Shown: positions 19,084-27,956, counted from the first letter of the stretch. The stretch is DNA of 61,624 bases from Cytobacillus massiliigabonensis (GCF_900199725.1 NZ_LT904903.1:498377-560000), one strand, 5' to 3'. The notes: a model not told the origin generated them from the sequence alone. Program-made: numbers and translations.

Positions 19084-19119
19084 CCTTTTGGTGGTATAAT
19101 TATCATATCAACCAAAAGG
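19084..19119 (+). promoter_or_regulatory. Inverted repeat around a -10 box and the ribosome binding site
   Basis: CCTTTTGGT (19084-19092) and ACCAAAAGG (19111-19119) flank TATAAT (19095-19100). The right arm contains the AAAAGGGG ribosome binding site of the next gene, so this could be an operator or, if the message starts upstream, a hairpin hiding the site. Confidence 0.45.
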
Positions 19120-19127
19120 GGAAATGA

Positions 19128-19616
19128 ATGTTGGAAAAAGAACAAGTTGTTTTCTTGGCAAATGGGATAGAACAATCCAACCTAACTTTGTTTGACATAA
19201 AAAAATTAGATACGACCGTAAAAAATTTCCTTCCAGGCTTTCAAAAGGGAAAAGAGGCGATTGCTGGTTTTGAAATTACAAAACGAGACAATCATGTGAG
19301 TTATCTCTTTGCTTTTATACATACAGGGGATAATTATTATTTAGTGATCTATTCTCCAAATAAGAAAGCCTTGGCAGAATTAAAAAATATAGACATGGTT
19401 GATGGAAACCCATATATTATTTGGAAGTATAACCCGGCTAAGCGGGACGGAAAAAACCAAGATAGAAAAGATTATTTTACCAAGAACTTTGGTCCTGCGA
19501 TTCGTCAAATTCTAATTCCAAAGTCTTCTTCAGACATAGAAACATTTATTGGCGAGCTTTTTGCTCTCTGTCAAAATCGTCTGGAAGCAGACCATTTAGG
19601 TGAGGAAACTAATTAG
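19128..19616 (+). CDS. Hypothetical protein
   Basis: A 162-residue soluble protein that I do not recognise. It has no signal peptide or membrane helix. Alternating strands rich in aromatic residues (FEITKRDNHVSYLFAFIHTGDNYYLVIY) and a basic stretch (KRDGKNQDRKDY) suggest a mixed alpha/beta fold. AAAAGGGG precedes the ATG. It is monocistronic, with its own inverted-repeat promoter region and a strong terminator. Confidence 0.7.
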   Translation: MLEKEQVVFLANGIEQSNLTLFDIKKLDTTVKNFLPGFQKGKEAIAGFEITKRDNHVSYLFAFIHTGDNYYLVIYSPNKKALAELKNIDMVDGNPYIIWKYNPAKRDGKNQDRKDYFTKNFGPAIRQILIPKSSSDIETFIGELFALCQNRLEADHLGEETN

Positions 19617-19639
19617 TAATACCATATGCTTTGTAACAC

Positions 19640-19685
19640 AAAAAGAAGTAATACTCTTTGGGAGCGGTTACTTCTTTTTATTTTG
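19640..19685 (+). terminator. Rho-independent terminator
   Basis: Perfect 12-bp stem AAAAAGAAGTAA/TTACTTCTTTTT (19640-19651/19668-19679) with a T-rich tail. Confidence 0.85.
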
Positions 19686-19723
19686 TCCAAGGACAATCCT
19701 GCTAAATTAGGTGGCATTTTTAC

Positions 19724-20266
19724 CTATCTCCTAGTCATCCACACCGACATTTGCCCCGCAATATATTCAGAGCTATAATGTTTTCCATCACGAATCCACC
19801 ACATTAAAATACCTAGAATCGAGGATGCGATAATATCTTTTGATACAGCATTTTCTTTTACTATTTGTCGTAAATCGCGCCTTGCTTGAATGAAATCAAC
19901 GATAAAGTTATGGAGCTTTTTTTGGAACGCCTTTTCTTCGAATAACACGGATAAGTATTTTCGATGTTGATAGAAATAATCCAAAAAGGTAATCATTTGT
20001 TCATCCGAATTTACAGATTCTAGCTGTAGTAACGGTGATAACTTCTTAGACAGATCGTCGAAAATGTCATAAACGACATGCTTCATTAAATCTTGCATAT
20101 CTAAAAAGTGCAAGTAGAATGTAGCACGATTTAGTTCTGCTTTTGCTGTTACTTTTTTAACAGTTAATTCCTGTAAATCTTGTGATTCAATTAGTATTGA
20201 CTGAACCGCTTCCTTCAATAGACGCTTGGAGCGTATGGCACGCGGATCTTCTTTTTTTGCAGACAT
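19724..20266 (-). CDS. TetR family transcriptional regulator
   Basis: A 180-residue regulator read from ATG 20266, seven bases after GAGGGGG; a longer open reading frame exists but its start lacks a ribosome binding site. The helix-turn-helix (LTVKKVTAKAELNRATFYLHF) and the C-terminal TetR_C-like domain (LGILMWWIRDGKHYSSEYIAGQ) resemble the YcdC/dihydroxyacetone-kinase-regulator-type branch. It is transcribed away from a DHA2 exporter gene, which it probably represses. Confidence 0.85.
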   Translation of the reverse strand: MSAKKEDPRAIRSKRLLKEAVQSILIESQDLQELTVKKVTAKAELNRATFYLHFLDMQDLMKHVVYDIFDDLSKKLSPLLQLESVNSDEQMITFLDYFYQHRKYLSVLFEEKAFQKKLHNFIVDFIQARRDLRQIVKENAVSKDIIASSILGILMWWIRDGKHYSSEYIAGQMSVWMTRR

Positions 20267-20437
20267 TTTCATGCCCCCTCTATCTATTAAACGGCTATCT
20301 TTACAACACCATTTAGGAAAATGTCGTATAGTTGACGTTTTTTTAAAATATGTTGGTGGTTTCTTCATTTAAAAGTTGTTACAATTCATTTTATCGTCAC
20401 TGTGTTGATAAAGTAAAGAGGAGGTCTATGAGTTGTT

Positions 20438-21874
20438 ATGGCTCAACAAATAAATAAAAAAGTATTGCTATTTGTGCTGCTGCTTGGCGGGTTTTTATCG
20501 ATTTTAAACCAAACACTTTTGAATGTTGCTTTAAGCAAATTTATGGAAGTGTTTGATGTGAGTGCAACAACCGTACAATGGTTAGCAACAGGATTCATGC
20601 TCGTTAACGGTATACTAATTCCTGTAACCGCTTTTTTAATGAAGCGATTTTCTACACGCCAATTATTTATTAGCTCCATGCTATTATTATTAATTGGTTC
20701 TATTTTTTGTGCGATTGCTACAAATTTTTCGGTTTTATTAATAGGACGTATGATTCAAGCTGCGGGTGCAGGCATTATCATGCCGCTTATGATGGGTGTT
20801 GTTATGTTTATTATCCCGCCTGATAAACGGGGGAGCGCGATGGGTCTAATCGGGCTTGCCATGATTTTTGCACCAGCAATTGCACCAACATTATCCGGCT
20901 TTGTCATTGAATATGTATCATGGCGCTGGTTGTTTATCGGCTTAATCCCACTTGTAGGAATTGTCATTTTATTAGCATTCAAATATTTAATTAACGTATC
21001 TGAAGGATCAAAATCAGAATTGGATGTGCTAAGTTTCATCCTATCTACTATCGGTTTTGGGTTAGTATTATATGGATTCAGCAATGCAGGCAGCCACGGC
21101 TGGGACGATGTGCTGGTGTTAGCGTCAATTATTGCAGGGATCTTAGTGTTAGTGTTATTCACAACGCGTCAATTACGCGCAAGTGATCCGTTCTTAAATG
21201 TTCGAGTGTTCCAAAACAAAACGTTTACGATGACGTCTCTTATTAACATTATCGTAACGATGATGTTATATGCTGATATGATTTTATTGCCGATCTATTT
21301 ACAAGATGGGCGCGGCTTTACAGCATTTGATGCAGGACTATTATTATTGCCAGGGGCCTTAGTCAATGCTGCTCTTTCACCTGTTACCGGAAAATGGTAT
21401 GACCAATTCGGTGCAAAGCCATTATTCATTATTGGATTAATTTTCGTTATTCCTTCCATGTGGGTTGTAACCGACTTATCACAAAACACGACATTTACTT
21501 TCTTAATGATTCGCACGATTTTCTTGCGTATCGGTTTAAGCTTTATTACAATGCCGCTAAATACAGCAGGATTAAGTGCACTTCCAAAAGATCTTGTTAC
21601 ACATGGCACAGCTGTTAACAACACCGTTCGTCAAATTGCAGGGGCAATTGGGACAGCGGTTGTCGTAACCATTTATACATCAAAAGCAACAGACTATGCT
21701 GGCGACTTAGCTGCTCAAGGTGAGACAGAAGGAATTGCAGCACTGGCATCCATTTTTGCCTCAAGTGAATCATACTACTTCATGATGATTTTAGCGGTTG
21801 TTGCACTGGTAATCACATTGCTTACACCGGTTAAAAAACCTATGTCATCTGAAAAAGCAGGAGAGATGCAATAA
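20438..21874 (+). CDS. MFS drug exporter, DHA2 family (14 helices)
   Basis: Proton-driven multidrug exporter of 478 residues with fourteen hydrophobic segments. MFS motifs are visible as LNQTLLNVALSKFM (motif D1), GRMIQAAGAGIIMPL (motif B/C) and PLNTAGLSALPKDLVTHGTAVNNT (the latter in two blocks), the pattern of LmrB/EmrB-type proteins. The ribosome binding site GAGGAGG is 14 bases from this ATG but only four from an out-of-frame ATG at 20428 that opens a nine-codon frame overlapping the start, which may couple translation. A TetR gene lies divergently upstream. Confidence 0.9.
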   Translation: MAQQINKKVLLFVLLLGGFLSILNQTLLNVALSKFMEVFDVSATTVQWLATGFMLVNGILIPVTAFLMKRFSTRQLFISSMLLLLIGSIFCAIATNFSVLLIGRMIQAAGAGIIMPLMMGVVMFIIPPDKRGSAMGLIGLAMIFAPAIAPTLSGFVIEYVSWRWLFIGLIPLVGIVILLAFKYLINVSEGSKSELDVLSFILSTIGFGLVLYGFSNAGSHGWDDVLVLASIIAGILVLVLFTTRQLRASDPFLNVRVFQNKTFTMTSLINIIVTMMLYADMILLPIYLQDGRGFTAFDAGLLLLPGALVNAALSPVTGKWYDQFGAKPLFIIGLIFVIPSMWVVTDLSQNTTFTFLMIRTIFLRIGLSFITMPLNTAGLSALPKDLVTHGTAVNNTVRQIAGAIGTAVVVTIYTSKATDYAGDLAAQGETEGIAALASIFASSESYYFMMILAVVALVITLLTPVKKPMSSEKAGEMQ

Positions 21875-21936
21875 AAAGGAGGTTTCCCATTAGTTAACTA
21901 AACTTGTAGGGTCACCCCTTGCACTTCAAAATAAAG

Positions 21937-21978
21937 AACCCCTTTCGAGTGCAATCTTTGTTCGAAAGGGGTTTTCTC
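21937..21978. terminator. Terminator shared by convergent genes
   Basis: Perfect 12-bp stem AACCCCTTTCGA/TCGAAAGGGGTT (21937-21948/21962-21973), followed by TTCTC on the plus strand and TTATTTTG on the minus strand. Confidence 0.75.
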
Positions 21979-22319
21979 TATGCATCAAGTGTTTCAATAT
22001 AAAATTTAATTACTCTTGTTCTCTCCTCATTTGCTTTTGCCTGGCAAAATAGTACGATGGGGCTTTCTTCATCGTCGAACCATAAGTATCTTATTTCAGC
22101 GCAAAATCCGCTGTTATCATTATATTCATACACATCTATAACCATTTCTTCGTTATCCGGCGGCAATGAGAGGGTTCCTTGTTCCTGAAACACTTCCTTC
22201 AAGAAATTTTCCGTTTCCTCATTTAATTTATTCTCTTCTTTCAGTTTATCGTAGCGAAGATGGACTAAATCGACAAAAGCTTCTTTCGTCAATTGCTTGA
22301 TTTGCTCTTCTATTGTCAT
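21978..22319 (-). CDS. Hypothetical protein, small acidic
   Basis: A 113-residue acidic cytoplasmic protein that I cannot assign. It opens with a helical segment (EEQIKQLTKEAFVDLVHLR) and continues with strands around VIDVYEYNDNSGFCAEIRYLW. A very good ribosome binding site (AGGAGGTGATAAGAAA) precedes the ATG. It converges with the exporter gene and shares its terminator. Composition suggests a real gene rather than a shadow. Confidence 0.7.
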   Translation of the reverse strand: MTIEEQIKQLTKEAFVDLVHLRYDKLKEENKLNEETENFLKEVFQEQGTLSLPPDNEEMVIDVYEYNDNSGFCAEIRYLWFDDEESPIVLFCQAKANEERTRVIKFYIETLDA

Positions 22320-22488
22320 TTTCTTATCACCTCCTATGGTTATATACTGACATTACCATATGGCCACACCTTGATGGAGCTGCTAAAGTCATGGATGGCG
22401 AGGATGTTTTAAAACAATAGCGTTATTTTATGAGAACTATTGACCATTCCCTTAGGTGTTGGTTTAAGATGATTTTGAGGTGAAGAAC

Positions 22489-23349
22489 GTGTTGATTAGT
22501 GAAGCAAGCAAATTAGCAGGTGTGACTAAAAAGGCTGTTAACTATTATATAGAACAAGATCTAATTTTTCCTGATAGTTTAGAAAATGGGTATCGGGGAT
22601 TCAGTGACAAGGATGTTGAACGCTTAAAGGAAATTTCGGCTTTACGAAAGCTTGGGCTTAGTATAGAAGAAATTAAGATGATATTTGCGGATGAAACAAG
22701 TTCTGGGCTTCAAAAGATATCAGTTCAGAAGGAATTAAGTTTACGGAGGGACAAAGCCAAAAAAGCTATTCTTGATAAACTTAGTTGTGGCTATAGTTTT
22801 GCTGAAATTGATAAGGATCTGAAAACGATTGAGCAGAGTGCAACGATTACAGAAAAGTTATTGAACGCATTTCCAGGATACTACGGCCGCTTTATCTGCT
22901 TACATTTTGCACGATTTTTGAATGAACCAATTACAACTGGTGAACAGCAAGCTGCTTATGCAGAAATTATTTCATTTTTGGATAACGCACCGCCTATAGA
23001 CTTTCCTAAAGAAATACAATCGTTTTTAGTTGAAAATACAAAACATATCAATACAGAAGATATTCATGACCTGATAGAGAACACAAAACGATCGATAGAA
23101 GATCCCCAGAAATTTCTAACTGAAAATAGGGAAACGATAGAACAATACTTACAATATAAGCAATCGGCGGAATATAAACAATCACCAGTTTATCATATGC
23201 AAAGAATACTGAAAGAATATAATCGTATAAGTGGTTATTATGAGGTATTTATTCCTGCAATGAAAAAATTAAGTACTTCTTATGCGAAGTATTATGAGCA
23301 AATAGAAAGTGCAAATGAAAAATTACTTTTACAGTATCCTGAGTTTTAA
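22489..23349 (+). CDS. MerR family transcriptional regulator
   Basis: The N-terminal MerR helix-turn-helix is clear (ISEASKLAGVTKKAVNYYIEQDLI, then a wing GYRGFSDKDVERLKEI). The remaining ~200 residues are helical and match no effector domain I know. The start is GTG 22489 or TTG 22492, both within eight bases of GAGGTGAA; the GTG at 22480 overlaps that site. The product has about 286 residues. It has no obvious target gene next to it. Just upstream, about 20 codons ending at 22420 (WPHLDGAAKVMDGEDVLKQ) look like the tail of a lost gene. Confidence 0.8.
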   Translation: MLISEASKLAGVTKKAVNYYIEQDLIFPDSLENGYRGFSDKDVERLKEISALRKLGLSIEEIKMIFADETSSGLQKISVQKELSLRRDKAKKAILDKLSCGYSFAEIDKDLKTIEQSATITEKLLNAFPGYYGRFICLHFARFLNEPITTGEQQAAYAEIISFLDNAPPIDFPKEIQSFLVENTKHINTEDIHDLIENTKRSIEDPQKFLTENRETIEQYLQYKQSAEYKQSPVYHMQRILKEYNRISGYYEVFIPAMKKLSTSYAKYYEQIESANEKLLLQYPEF

Positions 23350-23404
23350 AGACAAGGAAAATGTTTTTGCTGTTCCATTAGAAGTTTGACAGAATCATTT
23401 GTCC

Positions 23405-24673
23405 TTACTGCGACAATGATTCTGTCCCTCTGTCTCTCCTATATTGCTTTGGGGTTAATCCGGTATGTTTTTTAAAGGTTTTTATAAAATAGCTTTGATC
23501 GTTGAAGTTTAAAAAAGTGCCGATTTCGGCAATCGAATAGTTCGTTAAATCCAATAGCTTTTTTGCTTCGTCTATTCGAAGCTGCTGAATAAATTCGCTT
23601 ATAGGGATACCAACTTCTTTCTTAAAAAGAGAGGATAAATAATTGGGACTTAAATGACATATTTCTGCTAGGTGATCAAGTGAGATGTCGCCATACAAAT
23701 GGTTATAAATATAGTTCTGACAAGCAGTTATCGGTGCCGAATATTTTGCTTCATTTAATTGGTGCACACGATTGGTAAAATCACTTATGGCTTCTTCTGT
23801 TAACTTCAAAATTGCTTTCAAACTTCCTAATTCCTCGAGTTGCTGAATATAGAAATCACTTAAAGTAAAGGCAAGTTCATCATTTAAACCACCTTCAATT
23901 GCGGCTCTGCAAACAAGGGCAATTCCTGTGATCATCAGATTTTTTTCACTTCTTAAACGATTTCTTTTTGACAATAGTCCCAATTCTGCTTCACCGATAA
24001 TCGAGTAGTCGAAAATGTCCTTTAATTTATCTTTTTGGCCGTGTTTAACATAATCGAGCAAAACTCGTTCATATGAAAGATTTGAATGGAAAATTAAATT
24101 CCTTCTTCCTTTTGAAAGCTCAAGATCCAAATTCTCTGATTCAATGTTAACCAGGTTCAACTGATGATTGTTTTGTATGACAAATGATTTATCTAACTTT
24201 TTACGGTAAATCAAAAAATACATTAATAAACTGATCGCCAGCAGCTGCTGTTTATCAATAATCGGAATGGAGTGATAGTAGTCAATAAGCTTTCTTTTAT
24301 TCACATTTCCCTTAAAGGCGTCAACTATTTTGGTGATATTTGCATCAGAAATTTCCGTTTCAAGGACGGGTCCCACTATAATAGAACCTAAAAAGTGATC
24401 CTCAATTTTCAAATTAATAAAAAAGAAGTTCAAATTAGAATTCGAAAAGAAGATAGGAAAATCACTGGGATCCTCTTCATTAGAATATACACTTATCTGC
24501 TGCTTGAATGGGACATCATATGGATTTCTCCGCATGTCACTCATTGATCGTTCATATTCGACTTCACCTAATTGATTGATATAATACACGGGGATTTGAT
24601 GAGCTTCGAAAATTAACTGACAAATAGCCTTTAATTCTTCTTTTTGTGTATCCATTTTAATTACAAGCTCCAT
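23405..24673 (-). CDS. AraC family transcriptional regulator
   Basis: A 422-residue regulator. The last ~100 residues hold two AraC helix-turn-helix motifs (ISLDHLAEICHLSPNYLSSLF and YSIAEIGTFLNFNDQSYFIKTF) and end in HTGLTPKQYRR. The first ~180 residues form a sensory region of the kind seen in YesN-like regulators without a receiver domain. The start may be ATG 24673 or ATG 24655; neither has an ideal ribosome binding site. It is divergent from a short-chain dehydrogenase gene that it may control. Confidence 0.85.
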   Translation of the reverse strand: MELVIKMDTQKEELKAICQLIFEAHQIPVYYINQLGEVEYERSMSDMRRNPYDVPFKQQISVYSNEEDPSDFPIFFSNSNLNFFFINLKIEDHFLGSIIVGPVLETEISDANITKIVDAFKGNVNKRKLIDYYHSIPIIDKQQLLAISLLMYFLIYRKKLDKSFVIQNNHQLNLVNIESENLDLELSKGRRNLIFHSNLSYERVLLDYVKHGQKDKLKDIFDYSIIGEAELGLLSKRNRLRSEKNLMITGIALVCRAAIEGGLNDELAFTLSDFYIQQLEELGSLKAILKLTEEAISDFTNRVHQLNEAKYSAPITACQNYIYNHLYGDISLDHLAEICHLSPNYLSSLFKKEVGIPISEFIQQLRIDEAKKLLDLTNYSIAEIGTFLNFNDQSYFIKTFKKHTGLTPKQYRRDRGTESLSQ

Positions 24674-24812
24674 TCAAGTTTAGTTGAATTTATTTTGTGT
24701 ATTAAAGATGATAAAAAAATACTATTATTCGTAAAATATTGCAATAAATATAGCTTCGCAAGTTTTAAAATAATTGATGTATCAACTATTTAATAACAAG
24801 GGGGAGCTATAA

Positions 24813-25571
24813 ATGGAATTAACAAACAAAATTGCTGTCATAACTGGGGCAGGAAGCGGGATTGGCAGAGCGAGCAGTTTGAAACTTGCTGGTGAAGGCG
24901 CAACCGTTGTTCTAGTCGATTTTAATAAAGAAACAGGGGAAGAAACATTAAAGCTTGTTAAAGAACAGGGCGGAGAAGGAATCTTCGTTCAAGCAGATGT
25001 TTCAAAAGATGAAGAAGTACAAAATTATGTAAATAAAGCAGTCGAAACATATGGACGTATAGATGTATTTTTCAATAATGCAGGTATTATTCAAAAGTTT
25101 GCTCCATTCACTTCAGTGGAAGAATCTGAATTTGATCGAATTATGGCGATCAATGTAAAAGGGGTCTTCCTTGGCATGAAATATGTGTTAAAAGTAATGG
25201 AAGAGCAAGGCAGTGGTTCTATTATTAACACAGCTTCTACTGCTGGAGTTCGTCCTGAGCACAGTGTAGCAGTGTATTCTGCAAGTAAGCATGCAGTGAT
25301 AGGCTTTACAAAAGGAGCTGCATTAGAATATGCTAATAAGGGAATCCGCATTAATGCCCTATGTCCTGGCGGTGTTCAAACAGCCTTAACTGCTAGTGTA
25401 GCCACTCAATTTGAAAAAGGCGGTTATGTTCCAGAAGAGATTTCAAATATGAGAATGGGCCGTTATGCTGACCCGAAAGAATTAGCTGAAATGGTTTCTT
25501 TCTTAGCATCAGATCGCGCAAGCTATATGACAGGTTCGGTTGTTCTTGTGGATGGCGGATTGACATTATAA
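24813..25571 (+). CDS. Short-chain dehydrogenase/reductase
   Basis: NAD(P)-dependent oxidoreductase of the classical SDR family, 252 residues. The cofactor motif TGAGSGIG spans residues 11-18, NNAG lies at 88-91 and the catalytic set is Ser142, Tyr155 and Lys159 (YSASK). The aspartate at the end of the second strand (VLVDF) favours NAD(H). The C-terminal SYMTGSVVLVDGGLTL is typical. AAGGGGGAG precedes the ATG. The substrate is unknown; an AraC regulator lies divergently upstream. Confidence 0.9.
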   Translation: MELTNKIAVITGAGSGIGRASSLKLAGEGATVVLVDFNKETGEETLKLVKEQGGEGIFVQADVSKDEEVQNYVNKAVETYGRIDVFFNNAGIIQKFAPFTSVEESEFDRIMAINVKGVFLGMKYVLKVMEEQGSGSIINTASTAGVRPEHSVAVYSASKHAVIGFTKGAALEYANKGIRINALCPGGVQTALTASVATQFEKGGYVPEEISNMRMGRYADPKELAEMVSFLASDRASYMTGSVVLVDGGLTL

Positions 25572-25640
25572 GCAATATTTAGAGAACATCCTAATGAATT
25601 AATCGTAATATAGAAAGAGGAAAGGAGGTGCTTCCATAAA

Positions 25641-25769
25641 ATGAATAATCAGAATAGAGTTTTCATTAGAGAGATTTGCTCCGCACAAATGTATACGATG
25701 AAGCATTGTGTCAGGAGCCTAATCAGGAAGCACGCTGCTTCCTCTATTCATCGGCTAATAGTTTGCTGA
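25641..25769 (+). CDS. Possible leader peptide of the ABC-F attenuator
   Basis: A 42-codon frame (MNNQNRVFIREICSAQ...HRLIVC) follows a full-strength AAAGGAGGTG, ten bases upstream. It contains a hairpin AGGAAGCA/TGCTTCCT (25725-25732/25736-25743) and lies before three terminators and an ABC-F gene. Such short leader frames often mediate antibiotic-dependent attenuation of ABC-F genes. No homologue is known to me, so the role is inferred from position. Confidence 0.45.
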   Translation: MNNQNRVFIREICSAQMYTMKHCVRSLIRKHAASSIHRLIVC

Positions 25770-25828
25770 TAAAAGTGTAGGGTACTATGCTTATTTGAGT
25801 ATGACTATTTGCCGATGATATAAAGATT

Positions 25829-25870
25829 AAAGGGCCATAGACAATGCTTTGTCTATGGCCCTTTGTTTTG
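25829..25870 (+). terminator. First terminator in the ABC-F leader
   Basis: 16-bp perfect stem (AAAGGGCCATAGACAA at 25829-25844 with its complement at 25849-25864), loop TGCT, then TTTT. Confidence 0.85.
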
Positions 25871-25874
25871 GATT

Positions 25875-25907
25875 TTTCAATGAGCTTTTTTATTGAAATG
25901 TTTTTTT
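25875..25907 (+). terminator. Second terminator-like hairpin in the ABC-F leader
   Basis: TTTCAAT/ATTGAAA (25875-25881/25892-25898) followed by seven T at 25901-25907. Confidence 0.55.
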
Positions 25908-25932
25908 GCTGAATCTATTACAGCAAAGCCCC

Positions 25933-25980
25933 AAAGCAAAGAGCTGGCGTCTAAAAACGCCGTCTCTTTGCTTTTTTTTA
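25933..25980 (+). terminator. Third terminator, directly before the ABC-F gene
   Basis: AAAGCAAAGAG (25933-25943) pairs with 25964-25974, with an inner GGCGT/ACGCC stem, and eight T follow. An upstream hairpin TTTGCTG/CAGCAAA (25906-25912/25921-25927) sits beside it and could exchange pairing. The ribosome binding site lies 12 bases after the T tract, as in transcription attenuators. Confidence 0.75.
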
Positions 25981-26003
25981 TTTTTAGGAAATGAGGAATG
26001 AAC

Positions 26004-27539
26004 ATGAGTTTACTAGAGGTCAGAAATTTAACCCACAGTTATATAGATAAAGTTCTATATGATAAAGCAAGTTTTGATTTATACAAAGGCGAACATATGG
26101 GGATTGTAGGACAAAATGGTGCAGGAAAAAGCACCCTGATAAAAATATTGATGGGAGAAATGATTCCGGATAACGGTTTGATCAAATGGCAACCTTCCAT
26201 TCGTATAGGGCATCTTGATCAATATGCCGAAATGAATGGAACTCAAACAATTAGTGAATATTTAAACACGGCTTTTGCAAATCTATTTGATCTAGAAAAA
26301 AAAATAAATGATCTCTACCAGCAGATGGCGGATACTGGTAATTATGATCTAATGGAGCAAGCAGCAATGTATCAGGAAAAGCTTGAGGCCAATGATTTTT
26401 ATTCAATAGGCAGTCATATCGATAAAGTTGTATACGGGTTAGGGATAAATGCAATTGGCACGGATCGCTTAATTCATGAACTGAGCGGGGGGCAGAGGGC
26501 GAAAGTCATTCTGGCGAAGCTTTTGCTGGAAAAACCTAATGTTCTATTGCTAGATGAGCCAACAAATTTCCTTGATAAAGAACATGTAGAATGGCTTGCC
26601 AATTATTTAGCCGTTTTCGATGGCGCCTATATTGTTGTATCCCATGACTATGACTTTTTAGAAAAAGTATCTTCTTGCATATGTGATATTGAGTTCGGAA
26701 CAATTAAAAAGTATACAGGGAAATATTCGGATTTTCTTAAGCAAAAAGAGCATTTGCGGGAAGATTATATTAGGCAATATGAGGCGCAGCAAAAAAAGAT
26801 TGAAAAGACAGAAGAATTTATTAGAAAAAATATTGCTGGAGTTAATACGAAGATGGCACAAGGGCGCCGGAAGCAGCTTGAAAGGCTGGAACGATTGGCA
26901 CCTCCAGCTTTCACTAATAAACCTGTCTTTACCTTTAAAGAAATCGATTTATCCGCACAGGTTGCACTCTCTGTAAAAGCCCTTGAGGTTGGTTACGGAA
27001 TTCCGCTTTTGCCAAAATTAAATTTCAATATTCTAGGCGGGGAAAAGCTGGTGATTACAGGCTTTAACGGAATCGGTAAATCCACATTGCTAAAAACCCT
27101 TGTTCAGCGTATTCCGGCTGTTGCAGGCGGATTTCGATTTTCAGAATCAGTTAAGATTGGCTATTTCGAACAAGATTTAACATGGGAAGATGGAATGAAA
27201 ACACCGCTCCAAATCATCTCACATTTTTATCCCAAATTGGGCTTGAAGGAGATACGAAGCCGATTGGCACAATGTGGTGTAAAGAATACACATACGACTC
27301 AAGCAATAGCAACGCTGAGCGGCGGAGAACAGTCTAAGGTGAAGCTATGCCTGCTTCTGCTTTTAGCTTCCAATTTTCTTATTTTAGATGAACCAACCAA
27401 TCATTTAGATGCAGAAACAAAAGAAGCATTGCAAAAAGCATTAATTCAGTTTAAAGGGAGTGTATTACTAGTCTCGCATGAAGAAAAGTTCTATCGGCAG
27501 TGGGCAGATCGCTGCTTAAATATAGAGGAGTGCATATAG
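26004..27539 (+). CDS. ABC-F family ATPase, possible ribosome protection
   Basis: Soluble twin-ATPase of 511 residues. Walker A motifs are GQNGAGKST and GFNGIGKST, and signatures are LSGGQRAK and LSGGEQSK; the second half is shorter than in housekeeping ABC-F proteins. The interdomain linker (IRQYEAQQKKIEKTEEFIRKN, in two blocks) is the part that reaches the ribosomal exit or peptidyl-transferase region in this family. The start is ATG 26004, six bases after GAGGA. Its attenuator-like leader is the pattern of inducible antibiotic-resistance ABC-F genes, but the sequence alone does not name a drug. Confidence 0.85.
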   Translation: MSLLEVRNLTHSYIDKVLYDKASFDLYKGEHMGIVGQNGAGKSTLIKILMGEMIPDNGLIKWQPSIRIGHLDQYAEMNGTQTISEYLNTAFANLFDLEKKINDLYQQMADTGNYDLMEQAAMYQEKLEANDFYSIGSHIDKVVYGLGINAIGTDRLIHELSGGQRAKVILAKLLLEKPNVLLLDEPTNFLDKEHVEWLANYLAVFDGAYIVVSHDYDFLEKVSSCICDIEFGTIKKYTGKYSDFLKQKEHLREDYIRQYEAQQKKIEKTEEFIRKNIAGVNTKMAQGRRKQLERLERLAPPAFTNKPVFTFKEIDLSAQVALSVKALEVGYGIPLLPKLNFNILGGEKLVITGFNGIGKSTLLKTLVQRIPAVAGGFRFSESVKIGYFEQDLTWEDGMKTPLQIISHFYPKLGLKEIRSRLAQCGVKNTHTTQAIATLSGGEQSKVKLCLLLLLASNFLILDEPTNHLDAETKEALQKALIQFKGSVLLVSHEEKFYRQWADRCLNIEECI

Positions 27540-27550
27540 TTAATTAAATA

Positions 27551-27588
27551 GCAAAAGCCCCTGTAAAAAAGGGGCTTTTGCCTATTTG
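27551..27588 (+). terminator. Terminator of the ABC-F gene
   Basis: Perfect 11-bp stem GCAAAAGCCCC/GGGGCTTTTGC (27551-27561/27571-27581), weak T tail. Confidence 0.7.
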
Positions 27589-27635
27589 TAGGAATCATAT
27601 AGTCACAAGATACTGTGGAACATAAATTTTTCTGC

Positions 27636-27797
27636 TTATTTGGTACATGATAAGACAAGTACGACTGGGATTCTTAGTCCTCTAGTGAACTCTTCCTCAT
27701 TGGAAAAATGCTCACGCTTAGGTGTTCCTTTTCGTAAATCAACAACTGTATAACCAGATGCAGTAAGGGCTATGAAGTAATTTTCAATGGTTCGATG
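27636..27797 (-). pseudogene. C-terminal remnant of a class I SAM methyltransferase
   Basis: The minus strand encodes 53 codons reading HRTIENYFIALTASGY, then TVVDLRKGTPKREHFSNEEE and ending VVLVLSCTK. This is the usual C terminus of small YodH-like SAM-dependent methyltransferases. A stop codon stands directly upstream in frame and there is no start codon or ribosome binding site, so the N-terminal catalytic fold is lost. Confidence 0.6.
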
Positions 27798-27871
27798 TTA
27801 CTTTCCTATGTTGGGATTGTCCTTTCTTTAAGTTTAAAGGTTTGAATATTTTACCATATAGTGAGAGTCAC

Positions 27872-27933
27872 TTGACATTCTCTTTAAATAAACGTATAGT
27901 TACCTTTGGTAATAGTTATCCACGGTAACTATA
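27872..27933 (+). promoter_or_regulatory. marR promoter with overlapping operators
   Basis: TTGACA (27872-27877), 17 bases, TATAGT (27895-27900). A 10-bp inverted repeat TATAGTTACC/GGTAACTATA (27895-27904/27924-27933) begins at the -10 box, and a nearer partner GGTAA (27908-27912) gives TTACC-TTT-GGTAA. These are probable MarR binding sites blocking the start site. Confidence 0.8.
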
Positions 27934-27956
27934 TTTCGTGAGAGGAAGTGAAAAAA

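Noticed and set aside
22349..22420. About 20 codons ending WPHLDGAAKVMDGEDVLKQ
   Set aside because: Looks coding but is too short to assign; noted only in the entry of the MerR gene.
25641..26003. T-box or other amino-acid riboswitch in the ABC-F leader
   Set aside because: No T-box sequence (TGGNACCGCG) or specifier loop; the three terminators and short frame fit attenuation better.
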